From contig NZ_LAVS01000086.1 in the NCBI RefSeq assembly GCF_000986865.1, positions 139,487 to 203,486 on the forward strand: a stretch of DNA of 64,000 nucleotides. The letters are read 5' to 3'. The notes beneath the pieces are model-generated. The model was not told where the DNA came from. It saw only the letters and a program-made list of their open reading frames with translations, and did no database searches. Origin of the DNA: Rheinheimera mesophila (lineage in GTDB: Bacteria; Pseudomonadota; Gammaproteobacteria; Enterobacterales; Alteromonadaceae). Positions within the stretch are counted from its first letter, which is position 1; each line of letters opens with the position of its first letter. The position numbers and the translations under genes are program-made. Shown piece by piece: positions 33,431-42,544 of this stretch.

Positions 33431-35005
33431 TCAGCTCGCCAGATATAAGGTGAGTTCTTGTCCGGGCTGTAAGTACTTATTTGCTTTAATATTATTCCAT
33501 TTCACAATATCAGCAACCTTTACTTTAAATCGCTGGGCTATGCTGGCTAAAGAGTCACCTGCTTTGACTTTATAGGTCATACTTTTGCCGTTAGTAGTCG
33601 ATTGTTGTCCTGACTTGGTGTAGTAAGTTAATGTTTGACCTGGCTTGAGTTGAGTTTTGGCGGTGAGTTTATTCCATTTTGTCAGTTGTTCCGTACTGAC
33701 TTTCAGTTTTTGACCAATTTCCCATAAGTTATCGCCACTTTTCACTGTATAGGTTTGAGCCGCAGAGCGGCTGGTGGACGTTTTACCAAAGCGAGCTTTG
33801 GCTGTGGTCTGTTCCATAGCTGTCTGACCGGGAATAATCAGTTGCTGGCCTATCTTCAACTGGCTATTGGTTAACTGATTGGCCTGCTGTATGGCTTTAA
33901 CTGAGGTTTTGTGAGCCGCGGCAATTTTACTTAAGCTATCGCCTGATTTGACCTTGTAGCGGCCAGATGAAGCCACAGGTGCGACCTTGACTTGAGGTAA
34001 AGCTGCCAGTTGCTGACCAATAGTATCTGGACTGCTGACAGGTACGACTAACTGATAACTGGCGCTTGGCACTGTGGTACTTTTAAAGCCAGGGTTCAGG
34101 CGCCTGATTTCGGCCACACTGATATCCAACAGCTCTGCTGCTTTGTTTAAATCCAGCCCCCGGTTAATTGAGATCACTTTAGTTTGGGGTTGGTTAGCAA
34201 GCATAGGCATTGGGATAGCGTATTTCTCCGCATTTTTCAGCAGCTCCGCTATCGCCAGTAATTTGGGGATATAAATGCTGTTTTGCTTCGGCAGATTCAG
34301 CGACCAGAAATCTGTCGGTTTTCCGCGGTATTTATTGCGCTCAATCGCCTTAAATACTCTGCCTTCTCCGGCATTAAAAGCGGCGACTGCACTGAGCCAA
34401 TCCTGTTCAACATTGCTATACAGATACTGTAGATAATCCATCGCAGCGCGGCTGGATTCAATCACGTCCCGACGGCCGTCATACCAGGCATTTTGCTTTA
34501 ACCCAAAGTTACGTCCAGTCCCCGAACTGAATTGCCAAATCCCCAATACACCAGAAAAGGAGCCTGCTTTGGGATTATAGGTGCTTTCCACTATAGGCAG
34601 CAGGGCAAGCTCAAGCGGCATATTGCGCCGTTCTAGTTCGGTGACAATGTGATACAAAAAAGGTGCAGCGTTATCAGAGGCTGTTTTCAGCAGCTTTTGG
34701 TTACGGATAAAAAATCGCTTTTGCGTTTCGATATCGTCATTATCTGGCACTGTCAACGTCATTTGATCCGCGATACGCTGCCATAAGTTGTCGTACTGAG
34801 CTAACTTAGCGTCGGGTTGGAGCGGCGAGTTGTGTTTCAACAAGGCATTGGCGACTTGCTGAGCCGAAGCCGCTTTATCCTGAATAGGAGCATCCGAGCT
34901 CTCATAGTGCCCGTCAGCAGAGTCTGCTGTTTTATCCTGTTGGGTTGGAACGGCACAACTGGCCAGCAGTGCAGCCGCTACCGCGACAGATAATTTTTTC
35001 AGCAT
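33431..35005 (-). CDS. mltD: Membrane-bound lytic murein transglycosylase D
   Basis: This 524-residue lipoprotein cleaves peptidoglycan glycan strands to 1,6-anhydro products. The signal peptide ends in the lipobox LASC with Cys17, and Ala at +2 predicts outer-membrane sorting. The SLT domain (about 100-230) has the catalytic Glu in LPIVESTYNPKAGS and the motif VAAFNAGEGRV. Three LysM repeats that bind peptidoglycan follow at about 346-390, 418-463 and 478-522, each with a (V)K(S/A)GD start. E. coli MltD has 452 residues and two LysM repeats. Confidence 0.95.
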   Translation of the reverse strand: MLKKLSVAVAAALLASCAVPTQQDKTADSADGHYESSDAPIQDKAASAQQVANALLKHNSPLQPDAKLAQYDNLWQRIADQMTLTVPDNDDIETQKRFFIRNQKLLKTASDNAAPFLYHIVTELERRNMPLELALLPIVESTYNPKAGSFSGVLGIWQFSSGTGRNFGLKQNAWYDGRRDVIESSRAAMDYLQYLYSNVEQDWLSAVAAFNAGEGRVFKAIERNKYRGKPTDFWSLNLPKQNSIYIPKLLAIAELLKNAEKYAIPMPMLANQPQTKVISINRGLDLNKAAELLDISVAEIRRLNPGFKSTTVPSASYQLVVPVSSPDTIGQQLAALPQVKVAPVASSGRYKVKSGDSLSKIAAAHKTSVKAIQQANQLTNSQLKIGQQLIIPGQTAMEQTTAKARFGKTSTSRSAAQTYTVKSGDNLWEIGQKLKVSTEQLTKWNKLTAKTQLKPGQTLTYYTKSGQQSTTNGKSMTYKVKAGDSLASIAQRFKVKVADIVKWNNIKANKYLQPGQELTLYLAS

Positions 35006-35072
35006 TCGCTTTTCCCAAAATAAAAAATCCGCCTTATGTTACCTGCTCAGCCTTCAAAAGCAAGGTTAGGGA

Positions 35073-35828
35073 TCAAAATCGATCTTTGGCGGATCGTAAT
35101 GCAGTGAATAGATCCACGGCATTATGTTGTTGCCAGCGGTGTTGCAAATCGATATCTTCAGCCCTTAAAAAGGGGTTGATTTGTCGTTGCACAGCAAGGG
35201 GCGTTGGCAGCGTAGGTTGCTGCTTTGCTCGTTGCTGTTGACACCAGTGTTTGTAGCTGACCAATGTTTTGTTATCCGGATCTGCCCACAGGGCGAACTC
35301 CAGATTGGCCAGGGTGTATTCGTGTGTGGCGTAAATTAACGTTTGGTCGGGCAAGGCCAAAATACGTGACAAACTTTGCCACATTTGCTCCGCAGTGCCT
35401 TCAAACAAACGACCACAACCTGCGTTAAATAACGTATCACCACTAAACAGAACGGGCGCTGAATAGTAGGCAATATGACCCAGGGTGTGTCCAGGAAGTT
35501 GCATCACGTTAAAGGTTAAATTGAAATCAGTCAGTTCAAGCTGTTGATTTTCCTCCAACCATTGATCGGCATAAGGAATTTTATGTTGCTCCGCTGCCGG
35601 GGCATAGACCACCGCCTCAGGCCAGAGTTGTTTCAGTTCCAGAATGCCGCCCGTATGATCCGGATGGTGATGCGTGATCAGGATCACTGCAAGCTGCAAC
35701 TGCTGCTGTTGCAAATACTGTTGCACTGCCAAGGCGTCGCCCGGATCGACCACCAGGGCCAACTTCGCTTGGCGCAAGCACCAAATATAGTTATCCTTAA
35801 AAGCCGCTATGGCGATGATATCTTGCAT
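35073..35828 (-). CDS. gloB: Hydroxyacylglutathione hydrolase (glyoxalase II)
   Basis: This 251-residue metallo-beta-lactamase-fold enzyme hydrolyses S-D-lactoylglutathione to lactate and glutathione in methylglyoxal detoxification. The metal-binding motif THHHPDHTGG is at about residues 52-61, with further ligands in LPGHTLGHIAYY, FSGDTLFNAGCGR and YATHEYT. Length matches E. coli GloB (251). It is divergent from the methyltransferase gene with a 37-base gap, as in many gammaproteobacteria (gloB-yafS). Confidence 0.96.
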   Translation of the reverse strand: MQDIIAIAAFKDNYIWCLRQAKLALVVDPGDALAVQQYLQQQQLQLAVILITHHHPDHTGGILELKQLWPEAVVYAPAAEQHKIPYADQWLEENQQLELTDFNLTFNVMQLPGHTLGHIAYYSAPVLFSGDTLFNAGCGRLFEGTAEQMWQSLSRILALPDQTLIYATHEYTLANLEFALWADPDNKTLVSYKHWCQQQRAKQQPTLPTPLAVQRQINPFLRAEDIDLQHRWQQHNAVDLFTALRSAKDRF

Positions 35829-35865
35829 ACTAACTATCCATGGCTGATGTTCTGATAAGGGTGTA

Positions 35866-36615
35866 GTGTACCGGATGAAACCTGCGTTAAGTTACCACAG
35901 TACAGTAGTCCCCAGACAGTGGCAGCAATTGCCGCAAGGGGAGCTCATGGCCAACGCCATAGAAAGACAATTGAATCAGTGGTGGCCGAAAATATTCGGC
36001 TACCATCTTTTGAAAGTGGGCAGTTTAAGCTGCGCTTTAGATACATCAGCCTGCACTATCAAACATCAGATCCACTTAACAGAACAGGCTGAACAGGCCT
36101 CAGTGGTCGCAGAGCCCGATGCATTGCCTTTTCTGGAGCAGTCGATAGATGCTGTCTTGTTGTCACATTGTCTGGAGTTTTACCCAGACCCACACCACAT
36201 AGTCCGGGAAGCTCATCGTGTCCTGATGCCGGATGGTTACCTGCTATTGAGCGGTTACAATCCGTTAAGCAGCGCCGGACTGATGAAACTCTGGCCTGGT
36301 GTAAAACAACAATTGCCTTGGGCTGGCCGGTTTTTTACCCCATCCCGGGTTAAAGACTGGCTGCATTTATTAGGCTTTGAAGTGATGTATGAGCAACGTT
36401 TTTTCTGGTCCAGTTTACTTGGCAAACATAAACCGGAGAGCAGGTGGCAGCAGTGGTGTGAAACTTATCTGGGCTATTTTGGCGCTTCGTATTTGCTGGT
36501 TGCCCGTAAAAGGCTATTGCCTTTGACGCCCATCCGGCCGAAATGGCAACGCACTCCGGCTTTTCAAACCTCCGTCAAAGGCATCAGCGCCCGGCAGGGG
36601 CTCTATCACGATTAA
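35866..36615 (+). CDS. SAM-dependent methyltransferase, YafS-like
   Basis: This protein of about 249 residues has a partial class I methyltransferase fold: the acidic strand around VVAEPDALPFLEQSIDAVLLSHCLEF and the following REAHRVLMPDGYLLLSGYNP motif are of the type-11 methyltransferase family. The glycine-rich SAM loop near the N-terminus is not obvious. The start is a GTG at 35866 with AAGGG upstream; an ATG at 35875 is the alternative. It is divergent from gloB, the position of yafS in E. coli, but rnhA and dnaQ do not follow. It overlaps the convergent yaiI-like gene by 4 bases. Substrate unknown. Confidence 0.8.
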   Translation: MYRMKPALSYHSTVVPRQWQQLPQGELMANAIERQLNQWWPKIFGYHLLKVGSLSCALDTSACTIKHQIHLTEQAEQASVVAEPDALPFLEQSIDAVLLSHCLEFYPDPHHIVREAHRVLMPDGYLLLSGYNPLSSAGLMKLWPGVKQQLPWAGRFFTPSRVKDWLHLLGFEVMYEQRFFWSSLLGKHKPESRWQQWCETYLGYFGASYLLVARKRLLPLTPIRPKWQRTPAFQTSVKGISARQGLYHD

Positions 36616-37067
36616 CTGGTTTTGGTCTGCTTTTGCAGCCACTGATCCAACTGATTGGCAAACTGTTGCTTGTCCTGCGGACCCAGAGGCGCAGGGCCAG
36701 ACAGTTGCACACCACTGCTGCGCAGCTCTTCCTGTAAATTTCGCATCGTCAGTCGGTCACTGATATTATCTGGTGTCAGTAATCGGCCTTTGCTGGTGAT
36801 GCAAAGCGCTCCTTTGGCGACAACGGCGGCGGCTAGCGGAATATCGTTGCTGATCAATAAATCACCGTCGCTTATCCGCTGTTCAATATAGCGGTCTGCC
36901 ACATCAAAACCATGTTCTACCTGCACAGCTTTGATATAAGAGCTGCGGGGGATCGGTAAGCTGTGATTGGCCACCAGATACAAAAGCATTTGTTTTCGCT
37001 CTGCGGCTTTAAACAGTATCTCTTTTAATACTTTGGGGCAGGAGTCTGCATCAACCCAGATTGGCAT
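36612..37067 (-). CDS. YaiI/YqxD family (UPF0178) PIN-like protein
   Basis: This 151-residue protein of the UPF0178/DUF188 family starts with the diagnostic MPIWVDADSCPKVLKEIL; the acidic residues in VDADSCP and in SNDIPLAAAVVAKGA resemble a PIN-domain nuclease site. Family function is not established. It is the last of five overlapping leftward genes, its start overlapping the GNAT gene by 17 bases. Confidence 0.9.
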   Translation of the reverse strand: MPIWVDADSCPKVLKEILFKAAERKQMLLYLVANHSLPIPRSSYIKAVQVEHGFDVADRYIEQRISDGDLLISNDIPLAAAVVAKGALCITSKGRLLTPDNISDRLTMRNLQEELRSSGVQLSGPAPLGPQDKQQFANQLDQWLQKQTKTS

Positions 37068-37569
37068 CTTGATGGTCCTTCAACAATTGTTTTGCCACTT
37101 TACGGCTTAATTTCATAAAAAACAGCAAGGGATCGGCCACGCCAGGTTGTTCGGCTTCGACAAAACCTAATTGTTGGTAACACTGCACTGCGATATGGTT
37201 TTTACGATAAACAAACAACGAAAAGTCCCGTTGAGGTTGCTGCTGCAAACCTTGTGCAATCAGTCCTTTGATTAAGGTTTTACTATGGCCCTGGCCTCTA
37301 TGGTCCGGATGCACCAGTAAACGGGCCAGATGATTGCAGTCAAAACGGTCGCAAAGCTGACCAAAGGCAACACGTTGTCTGTGTTGATACAACCAATAAC
37401 TTTGAGTCCCGGGTAAATACAATTGCTGCAAAAACTGCAAAGCACGAATCGGAAACACAAAACCTTCACCGCCCCACTGATCCAAATCTTGTTGTGAATC
37501 AAACCAATTATGCAGATAAGCTGATTGTTCAGGAGTAACCGGACTGAGCTGATAAGGCGGATGTTTCAT
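37051..37569 (-). CDS. GNAT-family N-acetyltransferase
   Basis: This 172-residue protein has the GNAT acetyl-CoA motif A, LARLLVHPDHRGQGHSKTLI, at about residues 80-100 and the late strand FSLFVYRKNHIAVQCYQQLGF typical of the fold. The N-terminal part (YQLSPVTPEQSAYLHNWF) is the substrate side and gives no clue to substrate. It overlaps the TraB/GumN gene by 4 bases (ATGA), so it is translationally coupled. Confidence 0.85.
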   Translation of the reverse strand: MKHPPYQLSPVTPEQSAYLHNWFDSQQDLDQWGGEGFVFPIRALQFLQQLYLPGTQSYWLYQHRQRVAFGQLCDRFDCNHLARLLVHPDHRGQGHSKTLIKGLIAQGLQQQPQRDFSLFVYRKNHIAVQCYQQLGFVEAEQPGVADPLLFFMKLSRKVAKQLLKDHQDANLG

Positions 37570-38450
37570 AAGCTGCCTTGTACTTTTGTGATTTGATATC
37601 CCTGTTGTGCAAGTTGCTTAATCAAGCCATCGTTGCCTGCCAAATGCAAGGCGCCTACCACAACAAAGACCGGGGTCTGATAACGAGCCTGCAGCAATTG
37701 TTTAACCCAGGCATTGTTTCTTTTCACAATCAAGCTTTGGTAGATGGCTGGATAACTCTTTAAATCATCCAAATATAAATGCTCAAGTTGTTGCAAATCA
37801 CCACTGCGCCAAGCTTTTCGCATTGCATCAAAGTCTTCGCTGCTGTCAGTTAAATCTTCCATGGTACTTTTAATCAAGGTTTCAGCACCGCTGTTATTCA
37901 GTTCGGTCAGCACAGCCAGATGCTGTTGCATAGTTTCAAGCCCCGTTACTTTTTTCCCCGCTTTTTTCGCTTCCTCTTGCAAGTAGGCATCTACTCCGGG
38001 AGCTGTAGCCCCTTGAGCCCGAAGCTGAGTGGTCGTCAGCATCACTGCGGCAAAAGCGGGTTTAAAACGTGTGATCTGCTCAAGCGGAATATTATTCTTT
38101 TTGCAATAGTCGGCCAGTTGTTTGGCTAAGGGTTCAGATAACTGTTGCAACAGATTCTCACCTGAAGGGTAGGAGTTTAGCCTGATCATCTGCTTGATAC
38201 CCAGTGGGCTTGAGAGTTGCTCCAAGTCGGTTTCCAGCAGCAGAGTGTCACTGTTTTTCAGCGCTGTCAGGTATTCAGGTGGTAGAGGATAATCGTCAAC
38301 ACTGAGCAAATGAATCGAGCCCGCCAGATAAAAATACTCAGGGCCTTTGCTGACTTTCCAGACCCCGTCAGCGGATACAGCATGACTGAGTAAGACGAAC
38401 GAAAAAACACACAAGATACGGAACACTACCAAAAACCTCTGATTAATCAT
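37566..38450 (-). CDS. TraB/GumN family exported protein
   Basis: This 294-residue protein has a signal peptide (about residues 1-27, ending HAVSA) and the TraB/GumN domain, seen at FYLAGSIHLLS near the start and VFVVVGALHLAGNDGLI near the end; these two segments carry the conserved Gly-x-x-His/His pairs thought to bind metal in this metalloprotease-like family. The substrate is unknown. It overlaps arfB by 8 bases upstream and the GNAT gene by 4 downstream. Confidence 0.88.
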   Translation of the reverse strand: MINQRFLVVFRILCVFSFVLLSHAVSADGVWKVSKGPEYFYLAGSIHLLSVDDYPLPPEYLTALKNSDTLLLETDLEQLSSPLGIKQMIRLNSYPSGENLLQQLSEPLAKQLADYCKKNNIPLEQITRFKPAFAAVMLTTTQLRAQGATAPGVDAYLQEEAKKAGKKVTGLETMQQHLAVLTELNNSGAETLIKSTMEDLTDSSEDFDAMRKAWRSGDLQQLEHLYLDDLKSYPAIYQSLIVKRNNAWVKQLLQARYQTPVFVVVGALHLAGNDGLIKQLAQQGYQITKVQGSL

Positions 38451-38871
38451 AAGCGCCTACTTTTCCGCGCAATTTTTTGCGTTCTTTATGCTGCGTTTTC
38501 TGTTTCAGCCTGTCCATGCGGGCACCAAAAGTGGGCTTAGTGGCGCGTCTGGTTTTCGCTTCAAAACTGGCGGATTGTAACAGTTGCAGTAATTTTGCTA
38601 CTGCATCCTCTTTATTCATCTCCTGGCTACGGTGAGCCTGAGCTTTTATCACAATCACGCCACTTTTGCTGATCCGATCGTCCGGATACTGCAGTAGTTT
38701 TTGCTTAAATTCGTCGGGTAAACTGCTGCGCCCTATATCAAAACGCAGTTGTACTGCGGTCGATACTTTATTGACATGCTGGCCACCACTGCCCTGAGCC
38801 CGAATATAGCTGAGCTCCAGCTCGTCCAAATCAAGTTCAAGGCCGGGTTTAACCTGAGCTAAAGTTACCAC
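38443..38871 (-). CDS. arfB: Alternative ribosome-rescue factor ArfB (YaeJ)
   Basis: This 142-residue peptidyl-tRNA hydrolase frees ribosomes stalled at mRNA ends. The catalytic GGQ motif is in RAQGSGGQHVNKVS near residue 30, and the basic C-terminal tail (LKQKTQHKERKKLRGK) that enters the empty mRNA channel is intact. It lacks the codon-reading domain of RF1/RF2, as expected. The start is a GTG overlapping the end of the DUF2058 gene by 7 bases. Confidence 0.93.
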   Translation of the reverse strand: MVTLAQVKPGLELDLDELELSYIRAQGSGGQHVNKVSTAVQLRFDIGRSSLPDEFKQKLLQYPDDRISKSGVIVIKAQAHRSQEMNKEDAVAKLLQLLQSASFEAKTRRATKPTFGARMDRLKQKTQHKERKKLRGKVGAYD

Positions 38872-39407
38872 ATCAAATCATCCGGAATTTGATAAGCCGC
38901 GTAAGGATCATCCTCCGCCTGCACTTCGGCACTTTGCCCTGTGTTATGCAGCACTATGATGGTTTCTGCTAAACGTTGCTGGATTTTTTCTGCCACTTTG
39001 ACCGGGATCACATAATACTGCTCAGCCAGTTTGGCGATAGCGGCCTGACCTTTGGTTAATTCGGCATGGATACGGTTGCTGACGTATAAACGTTTCACCA
39101 GACTACCGTCGGTGAAGTTAAAGGCGGTTTCACCTTGATGTGCAATAGTATTGAGCTCTATCAATTGTTTGACCTGAGCCGCCAGAGCTTTTTTATCCTG
39201 TTCGGCTTTACGCTGACGGTTTAACTCCTGATCGCGCTGCAATTGCTGTTGTCTGGTTTGTTCGGCAAGCACCGAAGCTTCATTCACCACGGTGCCGTGT
39301 TTGCCCGCCTGCACCCGCTCTTTGTGCTTCTCTTTTTTTATCGCTTTTAATTTTTTCTCGTTGCCAAGGCCTGCTTTGAGCAACTGTTCTTGCAGTGATT
39401 TACTCAT
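38865..39407 (-). CDS. yaiL: DUF2058 family protein (YaiL-like)
   Basis: This 180-residue protein is strongly charged, with a Lys/Glu/Gln-rich coiled coil over about residues 10-85 and a compact C-terminal part (ELNTIAHQGETAFNFTDG to DPYAAYQIPDDLMW) typical of DUF2058. The E. coli homologue YaiL is annotated as a nucleoprotein or polynucleotide-associated protein without proven activity. It is first in the five-gene overlapping operon with the rescue factor arfB, which hints at a link to translation or RNA. Confidence 0.85.
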   Translation of the reverse strand: MSKSLQEQLLKAGLGNEKKLKAIKKEKHKERVQAGKHGTVVNEASVLAEQTRQQQLQRDQELNRQRKAEQDKKALAAQVKQLIELNTIAHQGETAFNFTDGSLVKRLYVSNRIHAELTKGQAAIAKLAEQYYVIPVKVAEKIQQRLAETIIVLHNTGQSAEVQAEDDPYAAYQIPDDLMW

Positions 39408-39545
39408 AAAAATGTCCTGTCGCTTTTAGCGCGTTATTGTTTCATGTTAAAGCGGCGCTGCAAAGAGCGGAAGGCCAGACTAACAGCGCATGCTAAAAAT
39501 GCGTTATGATAAGGCACTTTTATCGAATTTGTTCGGGACCTTATC

Positions 39546-40862
39546 TTGTTATTTCACGATCTTGCGTTAGACCCTCGTTTAGTCCGTTCTATCCAGCACC
39601 TTGGCTTTGCGAAACCAACGCCAATTCAGCAGGAGGCTGTGCCTGCCGCTATGACAGGCAAAGACTTGATGGTTTCTTCGCAAACCGGTTCAGGAAAAAC
39701 TCTGGCGTATTTGCTGCCGATGATGCAGCGCCTGCTGCGCAGCAGACCTTTATCGAAACAAGATGCCCGGGCTTTGATTCTGGTGCCAACCCGTGAGCTG
39801 GCGCATCAGGTCTATGCCAAGCTGCGTTTATTTGTTGCCAATACGCCTCTAACCAGCGCTTTGATTGTAGGTGGTGAAAACTTTAACGATCAGGAGAAAA
39901 TCCTGAAACGTCAGCCAAGCATCATAGTGGCTACGCCGGGCCGTTTTGTTGATCACTTGCAGCACAAAAGCTTTTTTATTCAGGGCCTGGAAATGCTGAT
40001 TTTAGATGAAGCTGACCGGATGCTGGATTTAGGTTTTATGCCGCAGCTCAATGAAATCAACAAAGCTGCCGATCACCGTTTACGTCAGACGCTGATGTTC
40101 TCTGCTACTTTGGATCATGCCGAAGTGAATGAGCTGGCGATGTCCTTGTTAAAGTCACCTCATCGGGTTTCTGTCGGCGCTTCATATCAGCAGCATGAAG
40201 ATATAGAGCAGCGCTGTTATTTTGCTGATCACTTGTCTCATAAAGAAGCGTTATTGGCTTATTTGTTGAAACAGGAACAAATAGGTCAGCTGATCATTTT
40301 TACTGCAACCCGTGAAGATACAGATCGTCTGGCCAAACTATGTGACTCTTTAGGTTATCCGGCTGTAGGTTTAAGTGGCAAGCTTACTCAGGGGCAGCGC
40401 AATACAGTGATGCAGGGCTTTGCTGCCAATAAACATCAGGTGCTGGTCACTACAGATGTGGCCTCCCGTGGTCTGGACTTACTGCAAGTCAGCCATGTGG
40501 TGAATTTTGATTTACCTAAACATGCAGAAGAGTATGTACACCGAATAGGCCGCACCGGCAGAGCTGGAGCGAAAGGTATAGCCATTTCTTTTGTAGGACC
40601 CAAAGACTGGGCTGCTTTTTGCGCTATAGAAAGCTTTTTACGCCGTCCTTTGCCTATGCACAAAGTAGAATCTTTGCCGGCTAAATTTAAAGGTGTAGAC
40701 CTGAATGCTCCGGCAAAAGCAGTGAAGAAACCTAAGGCTGTGGTGAAAAAAGCCAAAGCAAAATCAACAGATGTAACGCCAAAAGCCAAGCCGGCCGCCA
40801 AACCTAATTTTTATCAGGCCGGTGATGATGGTATGACGCCTGTAAAGAAAAAGATCAAATAA
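39546..40862 (+). CDS. DEAD-box ATP-dependent RNA helicase
   Basis: This 438-residue RNA helicase has the full motif set: Q motif (GFAKPTPIQ), Walker A SQTGSGKT, PTRELA, TPGR, DEAD box LDEADRMLD, SAT in MFSATL, and HRIGRTGRAG in the second RecA domain. The C-terminal 55 residues are a Lys/Ala/Pro-rich basic tail, likely for RNA binding. The only start that keeps the Q motif is a TTG at 39546. It resembles the RhlE/SrmB group but I cannot pick one. The cold-shock gene follows it. Confidence 0.9.
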   Translation: MLFHDLALDPRLVRSIQHLGFAKPTPIQQEAVPAAMTGKDLMVSSQTGSGKTLAYLLPMMQRLLRSRPLSKQDARALILVPTRELAHQVYAKLRLFVANTPLTSALIVGGENFNDQEKILKRQPSIIVATPGRFVDHLQHKSFFIQGLEMLILDEADRMLDLGFMPQLNEINKAADHRLRQTLMFSATLDHAEVNELAMSLLKSPHRVSVGASYQQHEDIEQRCYFADHLSHKEALLAYLLKQEQIGQLIIFTATREDTDRLAKLCDSLGYPAVGLSGKLTQGQRNTVMQGFAANKHQVLVTTDVASRGLDLLQVSHVVNFDLPKHAEEYVHRIGRTGRAGAKGIAISFVGPKDWAAFCAIESFLRRPLPMHKVESLPAKFKGVDLNAPAKAVKKPKAVVKKAKAKSTDVTPKAKPAAKPNFYQAGDDGMTPVKKKIK

Positions 40863-41151
40863 TTTACAGTAGTATGTTTTTTATTCGGAAAATAGTGCTA
40901 CACTCAAGTCGTTACTTTGTAGATTTGTTCGACAGTTTTTATTGCAAGCAATTGTTTTGGCTGAAGAATTATTTAGAGTAACTGGAACGGCCAAAGCCAG
41001 AAAAACTATTTTTCTGTCGGATCAGTAATAGCTATTGACCATGTTGTCGGGTTCACTGATAATGGGGTCGTAATATGTACTAGCTCGAACACGGCCGGTA
41101 ATATTTAAGTCGCCAAACAATTGGCAAATTTAGTTAAAGTAAGAGAATGTT
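40863..41151 (+). promoter_or_regulatory. Long leader of the cold-shock gene
   Basis: The 289 bases between the helicase stop and the csp ATG hold no ORF. A possible -10 (TACACT, 40899-40904) would give a leader of about 240 bases. Cold-shock genes typically have long structured leaders that act as thermosensors, so this stretch is probably transcribed leader; AAGAGAA-type ribosome site lies just before 41152. The promoter call is weak. Confidence 0.45.
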
Positions 41152-41364
41152 ATGTCACAATTAATTTCCGGTACCGTTAAGTGGTTCAACGAAGATAAAG
41201 GTTTTGGTTTCATCGAGCGTGAAGGCGGCAAAGACGTATTCGTACATTTCCGCGCTATCAATGGCACTGGCCGCAGAACTTTAGTTGAAGGTCAACGCGT
41301 AACTTTCGAAGTTACTGAAGGTCAAAAAGGTCCTCAGGCTGAGAACGTAACTGTTACCGGTTAA
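41152..41364 (+). CDS. Cold-shock protein, CspA family
   Basis: This 70-residue single cold-shock domain binds single-stranded RNA and DNA and melts RNA structure in the cold. RNP1 (KGFGFIE) and RNP2 (DVFVHFRAI) are intact. The loop [14 protein letters not shown] is of the CspD/Alteromonadales type rather than E. coli CspA, which has SIQNDGYKSL. Monocistronic with its own terminator. Confidence 0.95.
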   Translation: MSQLISGTVKWFNEDKGFGFIEREGGKDVFVHFRAINGTGRRTLVEGQRVTFEVTEGQKGPQAENVTVTG

Positions 41365-41380
41365 TAGTTTTCTGAAAAAG

Positions 41381-41406
41381 AGCCAACTTTAAGTTGGCTT
41401 TTTTTA
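41381..41406 (+). terminator. Rho-independent terminator after csp
   Basis: AGCCAAC (41381-41387) pairs with GTTGGCT (41393-41399) around TTTAA, followed by a run of Ts to 41405. Confidence 0.88.
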
Positions 41407-41481
41407 TGCCTGAAATTCAGTGATTGAGACGCTGGAACTATGTTTCTTGTAATTGGTTTCAGATTTCGTTTCAGGTTGTTA

Positions 41482-42534
41482 TCAAAGCTCTAATGACAGC
41501 TGAGCCTGAGCTTCCTGGGCTTTTAATCCGACATGAATACCAACCAGCCGCACTTTTTTACCCTGACCTCTATGCCAAGCTTGCTCTAACAACTGTTTCA
41601 AGCTGGCCATATCTAATTCGGGTTGTTGTTTCTCAACAGTAGTTTGCTGAAAGTCGGCGAACTTCAATTTAATGCCAATTTTTTGAATATGGGCTGCAGC
41701 TTCACAGCGCTCAATACGGCGGCGCAGTTTAGGTAACAGTTCGGACAAACTTTGTTGGCCTGCATCCAGATCCGGTAAATCTTCAGTATAAGTGTGCTCA
41801 ACTGCGACTGATTTACGCGGATAATCGTTCTGCACCTCACGGCTATCGCGGCCAAAACTACGTTCTATCAAAGTGTCAGCAAAGCTGCCGAAGTGCTTCA
41901 CCAATGTATGCAAGGGCGCATTTTGAATATCAGCACATGTATAAAAGCCTAAATTTGCCAGGCGCTCTGCGGTTTTTTTACCGACTCCAGGGATTTTATG
42001 TAAAGGCAGGAATTTGACAAAGTCGCTGACTTTTTCCGGAGGCAATACAAATAAGCCATTGGGCTTATTTTCATCACTGGCGATTTTGGCAAGAAATTTA
42101 TTCGGCGCGACGCCAGCCGAGGCTGTTAAGCCTGTTTCAGCAAAAATGACCCGACGAATATCTTCAGCAATGAGAGTGGCACTGCCAGAAAATAAGCTGC
42201 TATCGCTGACATCCAGATAGGCTTCATCCAGGGATAAAGGCTCTACTTTGTCGGTGTAGCGATGAAAAATAGCCTGAATTTGCAGGCTGGCAGCTTTGTA
42301 TTTTTCCATATTGCCATGTAATAACAGCAAGTGAGGGCAAAGTTTTAATGCTTGTCCTGTTGGCATAGCAGAGCGCACACCATAAACACGCGCGGGGTAG
42401 TTACAGGTGCTGATCACACCACGCTCAGTGCGACTGCCACCTATTGCCAGCGGAATAGTGCGCCAGTCTGGCCTGTCCCGCATCTCTACTGCCGCGAAAA
42501 AACAGTCCATGTCGATATGAATGATTTTTTTCAT
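41482..42534 (-). CDS. dinB: DNA polymerase IV
   Basis: This 350-residue Y-family polymerase copies damaged DNA. The catalytic acidic residues are in HIDMDCFFAAVE and SLDEAYLDVS. The steric gate and palm features around FFAAVEMRDRP are normal. The C-terminus ends in AQLSLEL, which fits a sliding-clamp binding motif. The start is the ATG at 42534; a TTG six bases earlier is in frame but not needed. A LexA box lies 10 bases upstream, placing it in the SOS response. Confidence 0.95.
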   Translation of the reverse strand: MKKIIHIDMDCFFAAVEMRDRPDWRTIPLAIGGSRTERGVISTCNYPARVYGVRSAMPTGQALKLCPHLLLLHGNMEKYKAASLQIQAIFHRYTDKVEPLSLDEAYLDVSDSSLFSGSATLIAEDIRRVIFAETGLTASAGVAPNKFLAKIASDENKPNGLFVLPPEKVSDFVKFLPLHKIPGVGKKTAERLANLGFYTCADIQNAPLHTLVKHFGSFADTLIERSFGRDSREVQNDYPRKSVAVEHTYTEDLPDLDAGQQSLSELLPKLRRRIERCEAAAHIQKIGIKLKFADFQQTTVEKQQPELDMASLKQLLEQAWHRGQGKKVRLVGIHVGLKAQEAQAQLSLEL

Positions 42535-42544
42535 TTTCAAAGCA

